NCBI GenBank assembly: GCA_030248135.1
Contig: JASANC010003630.1
Coordinates: 62,001-126,000 of the forward strand
DNA length: 64,000 nt
Source: Theristus sp. LFF4_11
Lineage: Eukaryota; Nematoda; Chromadorea; Monhysterida; Xyalidae
Direction: 5' to 3'
This document shows, piece after piece, positions 1 to 10,300 of the stretch (its first letter is position 1; every line of letters begins with the position of its first letter). The translations under genes were made by a program, and so were the position numbers. The notes under the pieces were generated by a model. The model was not told where the DNA came from, searched no databases, and worked only from the letters and a program-made list of their open reading frames with translations.

Positions 1-697
1 TCACGTTACCATAGGTTGGACCCCCCCTCACTTTTTGGTCGCATAGTTGTTCTAGGGGGGGGCCTGGGGGGGGGGGGCCGGCCCCCCCAAAAAATTTTCG
101 AATCTATCTCTATCAAACAGGTTTTTTCGGCTCAGCTATTATCTATCTAAAAAAATTTTTCAGCCAGCTATCTCGGAGTGCTACATTATGAAAGAAATGC
201 ACATGCATCTTCATCAAAAATCCATTCCACTGGCACGGGTGCAGTGGCTGCACACGCACAGCATCTATTCATCTGTGGAGAAGTGTCGGGAACCAAACTG
301 TAAAACTTGTCGATGCGGAAAATGGATCAGAAAACAAACCAGAACAATGAAATGATTCCATTCATTATCAGTTTCTCTTTCAATTCACCAGTTTTAGTGT
401 TCCGAATGCTGTGAGCTCTGTTTGTTTGTTCCCTCTTCCGCTTTCGTTACTGAATTGTGTCGTGACTTTGTGCACTGCAACCAATTTCACGGACTGCCGT
501 TGTAAATTTCCTTGATTGATTGATTGATCGATTGATTCAAAAAATGCATTGAGATTTGAACGACGTTGCTAGAAGGTAAGTTCTCAAAACAATAAATCAA
601 CTTTCAATTCTGATTCCGTCGTTTCAATGAAGTATGAGCATTGACTTTTGAGCAACAGTGATGAAAATGGACTTTTATTTTTGAAGATTGGCTAAAA
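1..697. other. Left end: C/G tracts and unclassified AT-rich sequence
   Basis: Runs of C and G at 24-90 including a GGCCGGCCCCCC palindrome, CTATCTATCTA microsatellite remnants at 135-150, and then AT-rich sequence without a gene. TTGATTGATTGATTGATCG at about 510-535 is a short tandem. Confidence 0.5.
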
Positions 698-1000
698 TCA
701 ATTTCCAATATTTTGCTTGTTTCTTGTGCCGCCCCGTTTCTTCAGTTCAGAGATCCTCCGAATTTCGTCTGCGATTGCTGCGTGTTTAGATTGTGCCCTG
801 AGTGAGTTTGGCTGCCACAAATTTTTTTGATGATGCACAAAGTTTTGAACAACCGATCGAAACGTGCGTCCAGAAATTTTCCGTCGTGGTAGCTTAGTGC
901 AACCACCAATTAGCGTGCTAGGTTCGTTTTTCATTTGTTTTCTTGGCCAACCAATCAGCGTGATCGATGCTCGTTTTCTTATTTGTTTTCTGGACGTCCC
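698..1000 (-). pseudogene. Possible DNA-binding (MADF/SANT-like) ORF fragment
   Basis: On the minus strand an open frame runs through FVHHQKNLWQPNSLRAQSKH and AAIADEIRRISELKKRGG before a stop at 698. The LW....(15)..A.ADEI spacing recalls MADF or Myb/SANT-like domains that accompany DNA transposons. There is no clear start or splice partner, so a decayed element is likelier than a live gene. Confidence 0.25.
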
Positions 1001-1482
1001 AATCACGGCGCGATCAACCAACCGACCATCATTTAAGTTTCCTGTTTATGGTAATCATCATGATCTCGTGCAACCACTCGCCGCGTCACTTGTTTGTTTT
1101 TCTGGGTCAAAAAATCAAAGCGGCCTTTCGCCATTGGGATCGCGGACAACGGCCGAAAGCACACAAAAGGCGCCGCTTTATTTTCAGCTTCTTCACCACG
1201 TTCCTTAATTCAAGAAGTTGCAACATGGAATTGCATTTTCTTTTCTTTGATTAGAAAATTAAACGAATGAAAACTTAATGAATTGGCTGCTACACCTTTC
1301 TAAAACGTCTATCTCTATTTCTAAAGCGTGATTGCTTATAATTCACGCTCTGGTTTTCTTTTTGCTGTTTAGTACAAAATATTTCTTTCCCTATGTAGGC
1401 CAACCCAGCTATCTATCTGAAAATTTTTGTCTTCGAGGACATAAAATGAGTCAATTTTTGAACAAAATTGACCATTTTTGCT

Positions 1483-2271
1483 GGCATGCGGTCGATCCGG
1501 TACCGGTCGATCCGGTACGGTCGATCCGGTACCGGTCGATCCGGTACCGGTCGATCCGGTACCTGGCAATTTTCTAGGGCGGTCGATCCGGTACCGGTCG
1601 ATCCGGTACTCGGTCGATCCGGTACCAATTGAAATTTTCAGCTGTTTTTGCATTCAATTCAATTTGTTTCTGATTTGTTTTCCATTTTTCTTCGTTTCTC
1701 TCATTTTATTTGATGTCTGAAACATTTTACCGCAGGTTTTTTCGCTGGAAATATGAAAATAAAAACAACAGACATTTTTCCTCAACTCCAAAAAAGAACC
1801 GAATCAGTCTTCATATTTTTATTTTGTTCTCCTTTTCTTGCTGAGCTGATAATTTTGCAAATTTTCACCGTCTTAGAGCTTTATTCTTCTGGAAAATGGT
1901 TCAGAAAATAAAAAAAACATATGGTACACTTGTTTTGCTTTTTTCAGAATCAGATTACGATTACCAAAACCAACAAAGTGTCGCAAGTCGTCGTCGTCCA
2001 ACAATCGTGTTCGGTTTCATGTCTTTCCGTGCTGCATAAATGTTTCGCAATCACCGAAACCAAAGAAAAATCGAAAACACAACGAATTGAACGCTAAAAA
2101 CCCGTAAAACAGCTGAAAATTTCAATTGGTACCGGATCGACCGAGTACCGGATCGACCGGTACCGGATCGACCGCCCTAGAAAATTGCCAGGTACCGGAT
2201 CGACCGGTACCGGATCGACCGGTACCGGATCGACCGTACCGGATCGACCGGTACCGGATCGACCTACAGCC
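1483..2271. mobile_element. Foldback/Mutator-like non-autonomous element, copy 1
   Basis: A 789 bp element with long inverted arms made of a 15 bp subrepeat, GGTCGATCCGGTACC, in direct tandem on the left (1490-1626) and as its reverse complement on the right (2132-2264). It is flanked by a perfect 9 bp duplication, ATTTTTGCT, at 1474-1482 and 2272-2280. Termini are GGCATGC on the left and TACAGCC on the right. It has no coding capacity. A 9 bp duplication points to Mutator-like transposition. Confidence 0.88.
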
Positions 2272-2419
2272 ATTTTTGCTCGTAATTCTTGAAAATTTCG
2301 CTAATTTTAGGTAAAATACGCGCTTATACTTGATTTTTAGTGTATTTTTAGCATTATTTTGCTGTTTTTATAGCTTTTTATTGTTTTAGCTATCTATCTA
2401 TCACAGTAGCGAAAGCGGG

Positions 2420-2850
2420 ACCTCGGGTGAGGGGGGGGGGGGTGTTTGCCTAATTTTAGAGGGGGGGGGGGTCAGGTGCCTTCTCGGTCAGGGGGGGGTG
2501 CACGGGCAGCAAATTTTCCTGAGGGGGGGGTGCACTGGCAGAAAAATTCGTAATGCATCATTATTAAAACAGGTGCATGTGCAGTAGCGGTGGCCCCTGC
2601 CCTTTAACACAGGAAAGAAAAAAATGCAAAAACTAAATTGATCATTTTCACCTTATAAAAAAGGCTTGGCTTAGGATTAGGATTAGGATTAGGATTAGGA
2701 ACCTACAACGACTCATTGCAAGCAACCACTTATCAGAAATCAAAAAAATCACTTTTAAGTATGTATACAAATCGAAAAATTTCGTGAGGGGGGGGGGTGC
2801 ACGGGATCGCACGGGTTATACCAAATTTTTGCTTTGCCTACATTACTAAA
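2420..2850. repeat. G-tract repeats and TTAGGA array
   Basis: Several runs of 8-12 G followed by TGCAC or TGTTT (about 2430-2540 and 2788-2800) alternate with the recurrent GTGCACGGG or GTGCACTGG. Four tandem TTAGGA-type hexamers lie at about 2670-2700. G-quadruplex formation is possible. Confidence 0.7.
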
Positions 2851-2899
2851 CCAAAGCCAAGTTTACAGTCTGTTTTGTTGTTTAGTTCGGTTTCAATGA

Positions 2900-3000
2900 A
2901 GTCGTTGTAGGTTCCTAATCCTAAGCCCAATCCTAATCCTAATGAAGTCGTCGTAGGTTCCTAATCCCAAACCTAATCCTAATCCTAAGTGAAGCCTTTT
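2900..3000. repeat. Inverted TCCTAA (TTAGGA) arrays with GAAGTCGTNGTAGGTTCC spacers
   Basis: Two short TCCTAA arrays, each preceded by GTAGGTTCC. They are in reverse orientation to the array at 2670-2700 and to the arrays at 61945-62010, so the unit occurs in both orientations within the window. Confidence 0.75.
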
Positions 3001-3018
3001 TAACAAAGTGAAAGTGCC

Positions 3019-3266
3019 TTGATTGACAGCTTTGTTGAAGGGGTGAAACATTGGGATCAGGGATCAGCTCCAGCTCCGGTTTAGCTTTGTAGTTTTACGC
3101 AAATTTTTGCCTTAGAAAAACACAGAAATTCTTGTAAAATACAGAATATTTTGTGCAAACAAGCTGCTTGTTTGGTCAGAAACAACAAAATCTATGCAGG
3201 GACAGACACAAACGTCAAGAAAAATGCAAAAATTACGGTATTTTTGAAAAAAATTGAGATGAGATT
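3019..3266. repeat. 248 bp direct repeat, copy 1
   Basis: Nearly identical to 3595-3842 at an offset of 576 bp. It starts TTGATTGACAGC and ends GAGATGAGATT. Both copies contain the same short ORF (MCKQAACLVRN...), which is not evidence of coding because the DNA itself is duplicated. Confidence 0.9.
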
Positions 3267-3594
3267 TAGAAAATTACCAAAATTTGACTGTGTTCAAAAA
3301 TTCCTGTTTGCTGTAGCTAAGTCGGCAACCCCTGTCGACCCGGTCGCCCCCCCCCCCCCCAAGACACTTACTTTCAGGTTCAACCAGCTATGCTATCTGC
3401 CACATGGCGAGAGCCCACTCTTCAAATCATCGTATCGAAAGCACCATGATTTCGCGATCACGTTGCGGGCAACTGACAGACGCAAGTTTAACACGTTAGT
3501 TTAGCTCAGCACGCAAGTTTTAACATGTGGCCATGTTATCGGGTATCTGAAAAACGGTCGTGTGATGTGGTATTAACCAACATCTCCGCTCAAA

Positions 3595-3842
3595 TTGATT
3601 GACAGCTTTGTTGAAGGGGTGAAACATTGGGATCAGGGATCAGCTCCAGCTCCGGTTTAGCTTTGTAGTTTTACGCAAATTTTTGCCTTAGAAAAACACA
3701 GAAATTCTTGTAAAATACAGAATATTTTGTGCAAACAAGCTGCTTGTTTGGTCAGAAACAACAAAATCTATGCAGGGACAGACACAAACGTCAAGAAAAA
3801 TGCAAAAATTACGGTATTTTTGAAAAAAATTGAGATGAGATT
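3595..3842. repeat. 248 bp direct repeat, copy 2
   Basis: Second copy of the repeat at 3019-3266. The part containing the GGTTTAGCTTTGTAGTTTTAC motif recurs in reverse complement at 61830-61920 inside the hAT-type MITE, so the source is probably that transposon family. Confidence 0.9.
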
Positions 3843-3849
3843 GACCACC

Positions 3850-4200
3850 GTGAGGGGGGGGGGGTGCGATCCCGTGTTTTCTCGCGGAGGGGGGGGGGGG
3901 GAGTCTAGTACCCGTGTCGGGGTAAAGGGGGGGCGGGGGGTACACGGGTATCGGCCCGTGCACGGGCAGGACTTGCGGCGGAGGGGGGGGTGGACCCCCC
4001 CCCCCCCTCCCCGCACTTTCGCTGCTGAATCAAATTTCAAAATTTTTACCGCCCCCCCCCCCAAAGTCACATGGCCCCCCCCGCGCCCCCCCCCCCAAAA
4101 TTTTCCAGCTATCTATCTATCTAGAAAATTTGCTCCAGCTATCTATATCGGCCCCCCCCCAACCCCTCGGCTCTGGAACAACTATGTTTGGTCAGCACCC
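3850..4200. repeat. G-rich then C-rich homopolymer block
   Basis: Runs of up to 13 G (3854-3960) are followed by runs of up to 14 C (3990-4100), which could fold back on each other. A CTATCTATCTAT microsatellite lies at 4108-4150, and GGAACAACTATG at 4178-4190 recurs at 63893-63904 and, inverted, at 46-56. Confidence 0.7.
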
Positions 4201-4362
4201 CCCACGGCACCATACCCCCCCCTTCGAATTTTTTTTTGGGCCCACGGTACTGCCCAGCTAGCTTTGGCTGGAAAATCTGTGCCCCCACACAAAAGGGACA
4301 AGAAAACAACATTCTCATTTCTCAAAGAAGAGTGAGACGACGAGCCGAGCCGATTGTCTCTG

Positions 4363-4380
4363 AAAAAATTTCAGATAAAA
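4363..4380 (+). promoter_or_regulatory. Candidate trans-splice or 5' UTR acceptor before the DOCK start codon
   Basis: AATTTCAG lies at 4367-4374 and is followed after only six bases by the ATG at 4381. In nematodes spliced-leader acceptors commonly sit this close to the start codon. It could also be an ordinary intron acceptor joining an upstream 5' UTR exon. Confidence 0.4.
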
Positions 4381-7300
4381 ATGAAAGACATCGGGAGCGG
4401 GACCTATCACCAAAACAATTCACAGCCGCTGTCGTCGTGGCAAGCGCCAAGTCATGGCCGATCGTTTGGTGTTGGTAAGCAGGCATGGTGTTTCTCTCAA
4501 GGTTATGTATGCATTGGGTTGGTAAAAAACCGGTTTTTATATTGCCAGAAAAAAACCGTTTTTTTTCGTTTTAAAACGAATGTTTCCCAGCCCCTGAACT
4601 TTCCAAAACTTGGCATCTTGAACTCAAAATAGGAAATACATCAAAACTAGTGTTTTTGAGCAGCGTAGAACGCTGTTTTCGGGAATACAACGTGCCCAAT
4701 TTACTATTTTTTGCTACCCAACGCTACCCATTTTTTGTTTCAAATCAAATCAAATTTGCTTTTATTGGTTTCCAGGGCAGCACGTTTAATAAATTGAAAA
4801 CAGCGACTGGGCAGTGACCGTGTCGGTGTGGGGAGCGGGGGGGGGGGGCGGTTGCAAGGAGGTCGAATAGCTGACCCAATTAGGAGTCGAGATTTGCAGA
4901 ACTGCAAAGTGAAACCTGTAGCAGATGGCGTTTGAAAAATGACATTTCACCAGTTACCGTTTCAAATCGATAACGTCGTCAGTCAGTCTGCATCTACACT
5001 TAGTTTAGCAGTCACTTGGTCTTCATCGTATTTCACTTGACCCTTGACACAAAAGCTTCTGCAAAATGATGCTTCATCAGTTCAGTTCGACACAGTTCAC
5101 TTCACCGTTTTTTTCAAAAATATAATTTTACATTTTATCAATCAAACGAAGAATTGTGATTTTTGACCACGAAGTTTGAAAAATTTTAAGGTAAAAAACC
5201 GGTTCTTTATTTTTCCAGGGAAAAAAACTGAAAAAAACGGTTTTAAAACGGAAAATAAACCGTTTTTTGTGCCAACCCTATGCATGCACAAAGCAACAGT
5301 CCACTCGAACTGAAATCTGTCGAACTTTCTTTTTGGCAATCTTTTTTATCTTTTCAGCTATCGCCAGTTTGCAACCGCCGTCGTTGTCGGCGACTAACAG
5401 CAGTCGCTTGTTGCCCCTGCAAATCGGTGACACTGTGCAGATTGATGGCGTCTGTGCGGGTCAGAAGAGTTGTTCAATTGCAGTTTCCACTTTGAACAGC
5501 GACAAAAACTAATAAATAACATTTGATTTTAATATGAGCCACCAAAATCGGAAATCAGTTTTGTTTGAAACTCTGGGAAGTTCAAACGAAAGGCCGGACG
5601 GAGTCGAGTCGAGGTGTTCATGGAACACCGACCGTTCGTTTGTTTTTCAGAATGGTACCATGGGCGCAAGTTCTCTGGCGCTCCGTCGAATGACGCCAGT
5701 CAAAATGAGATTGGCATTTTTCCCGTGTCCTACGTTCATCTGTTGTCCGAAAATCGCCGCCATTCGCTGCTGGCTCCACCGTCGGCAGAAACGTTCGCGT
5801 TTTTTCTTGTTTTCAAGACAGTCGTCCGTGCCGTTGTTCACTGATGCTAGAAACCGTTGTCACAGTCAATGTGAATTGAAAAATATTCAGCATGTTCATA
5901 ACCATTCAAAACTAGTATTTGAGCATTTCATTCTTCCAGTGACACCAGCAGTCGTTTGCTGGCCGAGCTCTCCATTGTGCTGCACGAGTGGTGGACTGCA
6001 ATGAAACAGAAATACGTCGACAGCGGCGTCACTTGTAAGACAGAAAAGATGGTGGTGGTGAGAGAAATTTTCATGTTTTATAGCTTTGTAAATGTCATTT
6101 TGTTCGCACAGCAATTGAGGGCATGCGTTTGCTGATACATGAACTGTTGCGGGCACGACGGCTCGTGCTCTCGGGCACACTGCCGACGGGCGAATTGAAA
6201 CGCCTGCACGCGGACATCGCCGCGAAGATTGACGTTGGCAATTCGTAAGCGTACCCGGCACGATTTGCTTTGGTCGAAAGTCCTCATCTAATTATTAACG
6301 AATGGGTCAATTTGACGTTTTTGGTTGATCAACTTGATAGATTTGAGCAAAACGAATTTTACGCAATGCTACACTGTGTTGTTGTTGCACGTGCACCGAC
6401 CAATGTTTACTACGGAATGACCGAGTAAACATGGCAGCTTTTGGGGTGCATGTGCGTGCATGAGCGCGCGAATCTTCAATAAAAGAAAAAAGACTTTCAG
6501 AAACCGAATTGTGTGCCAAATTTGACGTGTTTTTTTAAACTACATAATTGATTCTTCGTGCTATTCTGTTCATTGTTTCTTCTTTGCATACATGATTGGG
6601 AATTATCGTAGCATTTTTAAAGACAGCTCCTAGTGTGCGACTGCTGCCGCCTTGATGGACTGGCTGATTCGGCCACAGGAGTGTTTTGCGTTTCAGCTGC
6701 ATGGCCAAGGACATGGTGGTGCGTGACACCGACGGCCTGCCGGCTGACGTCGCGAACAAGCCGACGCTCGATGTGTACTGGCTCCATCGACGCACCATGC
6801 AGCAGATCAAGAAAACTCAAGTGAGTCGCGTAGATTGTAGCGAACTGCATCGAACCGTTTCTTCATTCATCGTCCTGTCAAAGGGTGATAAGAGTTGTTT
6901 TAATAGTAGATGAGAACTCTTGACTGCTGCACAGCATTATGCGAACCAGTCGATCAACCGTCACCATCATTAGCTTGTCATATACGAAAACGAAATGTTC
7001 AAGTTTGACAGTGGCGTATTCTTGTTGTTTTTGCAGGAGCAGGCCAACGGCAACATGGTGAGAGCGGACCCAGTTGTAGGGTCGCCCACGAAATCGCGCG
7101 GTGGCGTCACGCCCGAGGGCACATACTCGCTTGTGATGCGTCTCCACGGCATCAACACGAAGTTCCCGATGGACATGGAGGCCACGTTTGCACTGTACGA
7201 CCCGGAACCACCCGGTGACACATCGAATCCGTCTGCCCGGCAGCAGTTCTTGACGTGAGCAAGGACGTTTTTAGTGAGCGTTGTTTGAATTGTTTGCTTA

Positions 7301-10300
7301 TATTCAAAAAAATTTCAGCGAAAACTTCACCGTCTATTGGCCGCACGATCGCACGCTGCACACGCCGACGTCCGCAAAGTTTACGGTTGGTGTACCTCGA
7401 TTCCAAAGCTGCGTTCAGGTTATTTGCAATGACTCGCCCTGATTTTCAATGAATGTTGTGATAATGAAAACACAACTCGCTTTGAGAATCATTTTACCAA
7501 TTGATTATGCCATTCCAAATAACCATAAACGCAACTTTGGAAATTGTTATTTAGCTTATTCTTGAGATTGAGCAAACTGAGTTTAACGGACCATTCTGAC
7601 ACCGTTTGCACGAAACGCGCACAGGACTTCGGTCGCAAGGACGCGTCGCGTGGGCGCATCCTGCTCGTCTGTCGTATCGTGCGTGTTGGTCCAATCGAGG
7701 GGCGTGACTCGACGTTTCGCAAAATGTCGTCCACAGCGCCGGCGGCCATCAGCACCACCGCCAGCAGCCAATCACCGTCGCACCATTCGAATGTGGCCAA
7801 TCGTTGCAGTCGTGTTGCTGCCAGCCAGCACTGTTGCCGACAGCCGTATGCGCTTGCGGTGTGTGACGTCACCGGTGTGTTCAGGCAGTCTCTCGGTGTC
7901 GACGAGCGCTGGCACCAGCCGACATATCTGCCGTTGTACATGTGCGTTCATATGCGCTTGACTGGAAATGGCTTTTTTGTATTGTTATTTTTTAGGTCGT
8001 TCTGATTGCGCGTAAATTTAGGCACTCAATTTTTGTTAGAAACGCTATGCAAATTTGCTAAAGTGACCCGAGCCCCTTAGATACGGCAGGGTCACAAGCT
8101 ATTTTGAATTTCCGCATCAAGAATGAAACAAATTTTCTTTCCACATTTACAGACGCAGAAACACAGAAAGATTATCATTGTCAATTGTGCCTGTGTCGAA
8201 TGGTTGGTCGAACCAACAGCAGTCCATCAGTGCAGTGCACCCGATTTTGAACGTGACCATGCGGCGTGTTGCAGGTTGTCCGACAACGAGCCGATCGACG
8301 TTGCCATCAAGAAAGCGATGCCGCCTCACTGCTCCCTGTCGTCCGCACGTGCCCCACCGAGCGTCTCAGCGTCGCAGTCACACCTGGACACGTCCGGTCT
8401 CTCTGTCAACGGCGAACTGCACACGAGCGACAGCGGCGCCTCGCTGCAGCCTGATCAGTCCGTGGCCGTCAGTGTGAAATTGGTTCGTTCGCTACGTCGT
8501 TTCCAGAAATTGTGAAATTTTGTAGCTTCAAGAAACCCGAATGCACCAGTGCACTTGTATTACTTTGCGGTCTCGTCCGAGTGCGTGCTTGCCAAACTGC
8601 CAAGTCGCATTGTGTGTTTTGGTCTCGTTGCGTCTGTCTGATTGAAAGATTGAATAGAGTGCGGTTGGTTGTTTGTTTAGACAGGCCGTGCACCTAGACT
8701 TCGTTCATCTGAATATCGCCAGTTCCAATCAAATGATACGTGGCCTGATATGATATGATCAAATGTAGAGTTGGTAAAAAACCGGTTTCTTTTCCGTTTT
8801 AAAACCGTAAAAAACCGAATGCTTCCCAGCTCCTAAACTTTTCAGAACTTGGCATCTTGAACTCAAAACAGGAAATACATCAAAATTAGTAATTTTGAGC
8901 AGCGTAAAATGCTGTTTTCGGGCATACAACCGACCCAATATGCTATTTTTGTTACCAAATGCTACCCAATTTTTTGTTTCAAATCAAATTAATTTCGCTT
9001 TTATTGGTTTCCAAAGCAGCACGTTCAATAAATTGAAAACAAAGACTGGGCAGTGACCGTGTAGATGTGGGGAGCGGGGAGGGACGGTTGCAAGGAGACC
9101 GGATAGCTGACCCCGATTAGGGGGCGAGATTTGCAGAACTGCAAAGTGAAACCGGTGGCGGATTGCGTTTGAAAAATAACATTTCATCAGTTACCCTTTG
9201 CAAATCGACAACATCGTCAGTTAGTCTGCATATGCACTTAGTTTAGCAGTCACCTTGTCTTCATCGTATTTCACTTGACCCTTGCCACAAAAGCTTCTGC
9301 AAAATGATGCTTCACCAGTTCAGTTTGACAGTTCACTGCACCGTTTTTTCAAAAATATAATTTTACATTTTATCAATCAAAGGAAGAGTTGTGATTTTTG
9401 ACCACGAAGTTTGAAAATTTTTAAGGTAAAAAACCGGTTGTTTATTTTTTCAAGAAAAAAAACTGGAAAAAAAAACCGGTTTTAAAACGGAAAAGAAACC
9501 GGTTTTTTTTCCTGTGCCAACCCTAATCAAATGTCACCCTCGTGGCCTGGTGGTAGTGCGTTAGACTAGTCTGTGCGCTCGGGGGATCGAGCCCCACCGA
9601 GGGGTGTATAGGCACTTAATGACAGAGAAAACTCGATGGGCGCCCTACTCTCAATGGCGTTCTGTGCGCTTCTCTGGGTTAGCCCTGGCTAAAAACATCG
9701 CCTAAAAACCCCAACAACAACAACATACGTGTTTTTCGTCAATTTTCTCATTCTGTCGCAGATGTACGAGCAAGCACCGTCATCTCGCGACAGTGGCAGC
9801 GCGTTCGCGGATCGACGCAGCAGTTTCGCAATGGCACGCAACGAAGTGGACGAGAAAATCAGTGTCGTCCGCAAAATGTCGTTCCCTGGTTAGCACGTTT
9901 CGATGATGTGTGGCTTCATCTTTAGGAAAATGGGTAGTATGCAAATCGCAATTGAATTAGCTGATTGACTGCAGTTGCTGTGCGCTGTTCAGATAATGAT
10001 GGTTGATGTACCCTCTTGAAAATTCAGATTGTCTGTGCGTTTTCTGCTTAGGTTGAAACGCCATTTTAGTTGTTCGTGGTTTTTTATATTTTGGTTAAAT
10101 GTAGCGTCAACGTTTAATTCAAAAAGTACATTTTCAACTAACTCAAATTTCGTAATAAAAGGTGTATGACAGAAACAACAGAAGTCAATGAATCCCAACT
10201 TGCGTAGTTTTCAGCAAAGTGGTTTCAGAGGTGATCATTGCCGGCGACACGCGCAACGATCTGTACGTGACGCTGGAGCACGCCGAAGTGTCGCAGGCAC

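Larger units (their letters stand above)
4381..9888 (+). other. DOCK1: DOCK exons 1-11: SH3 domain and linker to DHR1
   Basis: Exons: 4381-4474, 5358-5459, 5651-5792, 5940-6034, 6112-6244, 6697-6820, 7037-7254, 7319-7385, 7625-7941, 8275-8482, 9762-9888. The SH3 is split over exons 1-3: SFGVAIAS, then LQIGDTVQIDG, then EWYHGRKFSG and GIFPVSYVHL, matching the ALYDY-like, diverging-turn and carboxy-terminal strands of DOCK SH3 domains. Exons 4-6 match the helical ELMO-interacting linker (for example LHEWWTAMKQKYVDSG and LSGTLPTGELKRL). Exon 9 carries CRIVRVGPIEGRD. Exon 3 could end at 5792 or a few bases later. The acceptor at 8275 was chosen because it restores LPLYMLSDNEPIDVAIKKA, which aligns with the family. 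Confidence 0.88.

Noticed and set aside
3727..4335. 202-codon plus-strand ORF
   Set aside because: It starts in a duplicated repeat and runs through homopolymer G and C tracts that keep several frames open.
8178..8477. Alternative DOCK exon in frame with RRRNTERLSLSIV
   Set aside because: It would leave the DOCK frame. The acceptor at 8275 restores family alignment and phase.
9537..9603. Functional tRNA gene
   Set aside because: Acceptor and T-arm pair, but the anticodon arm is poor and the sequence continues into a SINE body with a (CAA)n tail.
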